Shown piece after piece: positions 60,401 through 64,000 of a stretch of 64,000 nt of DNA. The notes under the pieces were generated by a model. The model ran no database searches, had not been told where the DNA came from, and was given only the letters and a program-made list of their open reading frames with translations. The DNA lies in NCBI GenBank assembly GCA_008933995.1, contig WARS01000015.1, forward strand, positions 4,204,173 through 4,268,172, given 5' to 3'. The first letter of the stretch is position 1. Each line of letters begins with the position of its first letter. The DNA comes from Datnioides undecimradiatus. Lineage: Eukaryota; Chordata; Actinopteri; Lobotiformes; Datnioididae. Made by a program: the position numbers and the translations under genes.

Positions 60401-63400
60401 GCATACGCAAGCAGAGCGCTTGACGTTGTTTGTTCAGAGAATATGCTCATTCCCTTCTAAAAATACTGTCTCGGCCCCCCTCTAGGCAGTGACGCAATAG
60501 CAGCACACACCGCTGTACAGCGCTCATCATAAAGCAGCCTCCTATGTTCCCACTCCCATATCGACAAACCGAAGCAAACAATAACTACAAAATACTTGCA
60601 GTTCGACAGTGTTTTCTATTTCTTCCCTCCACCGCTGTCTCAGCCTGTTAAACATGTGGCCAGCTGTGGCAAGACCTCACCCTGGGGTGCTTAATGCTGC
60701 AGCTACATCATCTGTGACCCTTCCCAGAAGGTGTGATAAACCAACAAAACAACCCTCCAGGCAAGGGTACCATTCCTGAAATGCTCTTATTCACTCTTAA
60801 ATATTCAATTTCATAACCGAACTGAACAACATTCAAAAGTTTCCTCAGAGACCCAGGTCTGACAACCTAGCCTCTGAGTCAATTAGTGGAACTTTCCAGA
60901 TAACACGATGCCTAATACCACAAGAGCCATAAGGCCTGTAAACACAGCTACATCTGTGCAACTCCTACAACCGCCATAAACAAACAAGCCCTCAAAGATG
61001 TGCACATCTGCTCACCTCTTAACAGGGATCAGTGTCTGGTCTAAACAGATGAAACCTGCTTAGCCCACAAAGCAAAGACCTGGATTATCCTTTACAGACC
61101 AGAGGCTCTCGCTTACACCTAAACATTAAAAGCACCTTTCACTCTGAGATCCATTTTCCTTTCTACCCAGGCTGCCCTGTATCACGATAATGGAAAGTGG
61201 CATTACTAACTCTGTCTGAGGGTGCAGCATATAGCTCTGGATTGAAAGCTAGTAGTACAGCGGACAGGTTGCCCAAAGGACAGAGAGTAACAGCTGGGCC
61301 TTGCTGTTGACACAAAGCAGAATACCGGGAGGGAGGTGTTGACTCACAGGAGGCTTTTTCCACAATGGTGGTGCTCCTTTAATTTTAGCCCTGTTTTACA
61401 AGCACCACTCTGAGGCGGAGCAACAGAGGGGGTGGTGAATCCCAGGGGAGCTGGAAGGATGGTGGGGGTGGGAGCCGGGGTTCCCTCATGACTGACCTGA
61501 GGCAAGACCCCTTTAAAACACAAGTGGAAAATGTTGCCCCTGAACTGCCTAAAATACCATAGATCAGTTTCACACAGCGTAGCCTTGACATTGCAGAGAC
61601 AACTTCAGCTATGACAACCACTGCAAACACAGCCTCTGCCGGTGACAAGAACCCTTGATTGAGTTGATTGGCTTAGCCACCAATCCAGTTAAAATGTCAA
61701 AAGGCTTAAGACAATGCTGTTCATGTAGGGGTGTGTGTGCTGCGTGGTCACAGCGAGTGAGTTTTACCATCCACCTGCAATGTCTCAAGAGGCTATGATG
61801 CATATTTCAAACAAGCGTACTGTACAAATATTCTTTCCCATGGAGGATCTATTAAGGGCAAACTATGAAGCATCATTAATCAAGGGTATAACTGAGATAA
61901 ATATAAACTATGTGGCACAGATTACTGGATTCAAACTTGCGTTACACCCTACAAAACCTGTCCCTCTCAGGGCTTAATAAAGAATAGGATATGCATTCCT
62001 ACCTCCAGGCTGGCTACTTTTATCATCAACTATAAATCTATCTGCTTTATGGTGTTAAATGGTAACTTGGGAAGCTCTGGTCTTCATCTATACCACGTTT
62101 GTGAATGTGAAGGGTATTAGCAAAGATTTTACACAGATACAAGATATTTTCATCTCTAACCCACCATGAGACAGTGATTAGAGTATTTCTATTATAGGTA
62201 TACAGGCGTTTGGGTGGGGGGTATTTGACAAAGAGTGCGTTTTGCTTTGCTTGACTTCAATAAAGCACAGAAGGGGAGAGCAAACATTTATCTTTTCTCC
62301 ATATTTAAAAGGTGGTCCGGATGGTTCGTATGCTGCACCACACAATGCACAACTCAAAGAGCTGAAGAGCAAAATCTGGGGAAACACTGCGAGTGATCCA
62401 TCGTTTATTCTGCAAAACAGACTCCCTTTGAACTGAGGCGAAGTGAACAAAACAGACAAATGCAGATGCAATATGATGTGAGCTCCCTGAATCATATCGT
62501 AGACGTGGGCACCATAAACCATGGTGCGTCATCTCACGTCACATACTGTATACAGTACAGTACAATACAGTAAGCTCCCATGATGCACCTTAAAACAAGG
62601 CCATCACTTTTCCTGTCCCTCGGGCCCATGCTCCTCCACAACCTAAGGAAGAGGGATGCACAGCCTGCCCTTGTTCTTTACTCATCATCGCAGTACAAGG
62701 AAAAAGCTAAAAATACTCGACACCCTGTGAGCATCTCCTCCATTGTGTTCCTCCTCCTTCTCCTCGTCCCTTTCCTCCTACAGTAGAACTGCTTCTAAAA
62801 ATGAGCTTCGTTTACAGAGACAGGGAGAAAACGAACAAGAACCACTGGCAAGCACAGACACATTGGAGAATATGGCATCGTAAGGAAAAGAGAACTTTGC
62901 CAAAAAAGTTTAGAGTTTAGATTTTTTTTTTAAAATGTGGTCAAGCAAAATGCTAGTCATCCACTAACAGTGAGTTTTATGGAGTAGGCAGAAAATAAAT
63001 CTAAACCTGTCACTAACAACTAATCATTTACAGACCAACCAAGATGATAAATTTTTTTAAAAATGACAGAATGAAAAGATAATGAAAATATGCTGCAGTC
63101 AGACGTTGTACATGGAGTTTCATGGAATTGGTTGCACAAAATCTTGTGGCAAACATTAAACTTACTCCAAGGCAGATCAGAACCTCACTAAATCTGAAGC
63201 TTCAGTGGAAAATAAGTGAGGTTTAGATTAGATACCCCCACAGCATGTAATTAAAATTCTACATAAATAAATCTGGTGCCCAGTGACTGCTGAGAACTTT
63301 AAGCTGCTTTAATAAGTGGAGCCATTGTTTTCTTATGCCTCAGTGGCGCACATCAGCCCACCGTTTTCCAAAAAACGGGCCTGTTACATACCAACTCTAT

Positions 63401-64000
63401 CTCTAATCAACGCCACGCTTCACTCTGAAATCCAAAATTAGATGACCTTATATGCAAATTACACTTGGATTAATCGGTTACGTGCCAAGGTTAAATGAGG
63501 ATCTCCCCTCGCTGTCATTCTCTCCGAGCGCTCACACAGCCTGAATCAACTGTGCAGAGAGCAGTCTTATGTAACTCAGACAGATACAGAAAAGGAACGC
63601 ATCTCTAGCCTAGCATTTTGTCCATCCCATTAGCTAATTCATGTAGCCTACAGACCCTTGGGCAGAAAATGCTTTTGTAGATTTAGACAATCTCTCTTAA
63701 ACATATCCATCAGCCCCTCTATGAGTGTTTGCTGGCAACAAGATGTTGATTCAAATCAAGGCCTTCTTGTAACGTGGAGCCTATAGCTGAGCACTTGCTC
63801 ACCACTGGCATCACAAAAGCTTGGCACAAAGGTTTTGAGGAATAACAACTAATGGATTTCCAGTGTCGTAGCTACTAGAAATCTCTCACAATAGTGCAAA
63901 GTGGCTTTGACAATATGAAATGCTTCAGTGATGTGGCTGAGACTTGTTATCGCAGTGAGATGACACCTACATTATTAGTCCATGACAGAATGCACGCAGG
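57436..64000. other. Upstream intron / intergenic DNA of PITPNM2
   Basis: I see no recognisable coding exon on either strand in these 6.5 kb. The non-coding first exon or exons of PITPNM2 may lie here or beyond the window edge, as the mammalian gene has a very long 5' non-coding part. A GT-rich run occurs at about 57887-57914. Open frames present are short, lack splice context and match no family I know. Confidence 0.55.

Noticed and set aside
60160-60450. A 96-codon minus-strand frame with a hydrophobic segment
   Set aside because: No recognisable family, no promoter or splice context, and composition like the surrounding non-coding DNA.

Overview
This window is vertebrate nuclear DNA, almost certainly from a ray-finned (teleost, probably percomorph) fish. 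The genes are split into many short exons with GT-AG introns, every protein recognised has a close vertebrate orthologue, and the intergenic DNA carries fish-type interspersed repeats, including copies of an AAGTAAAAGTAC-rich element that I associate with percomorph genomes. There are no operons, phage, CRISPR or bacterial features. Nearly all long ORFs outside the exons below look like chance.

Layout. Bases 1-7814 are non-coding or intronic sequence downstream of a single minus-strand first coding exon (7815-7865) with a GC-rich promoter; that gene leaves the window and I could not identify it. TRAFD1 (minus, 10719-15733, 11 exons) follows, then MOB1A (minus, 19688-23840, 6 exons). MOB1A is divergent from MTHFD2 (plus, 25393-28717, 8 exons) across 1.55 kb that holds both promoters and a repeat relic. 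After about 3 kb of repeat-bearing intergenic DNA comes ARL6IP4 (plus, 31706-33027, 5 exons), tail to tail with PITPNM2 (minus, 36952-57270, 26 coding exons). From 57.4 to 64 kb I see only upstream or 5'-UTR intronic DNA of PITPNM2.

Roles. The genes form no single pathway. TRAFD1 is a zinc-finger brake on innate immune signalling, MOB1A a Hippo-pathway co-activator of LATS/NDR kinases, MTHFD2 a mitochondrial folate enzyme, ARL6IP4 an SR-like nuclear splicing factor, and PITPNM2 an ER-plasma membrane lipid-transfer protein. In human, MOB1A-MTHFD2 lie on 2p13 and TRAFD1, ARL6IP4 and PITPNM2 on 12q24, so the window joins two human synteny blocks.

Exon coordinates were worked out by hand from splice signals, reading phase and protein conservation. 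All junctions in MOB1A, MTHFD2, ARL6IP4 and PITPNM2 keep phase and the summed coding lengths divide by three. One TRAFD1 junction does not. I found no strong case for an undescribed biological system. The best leads are two phase-symmetric cassette exons in PITPNM2, an ATF4-type site before MTHFD2, the unidentified first exon, and the TRAFD1 frame anomaly.
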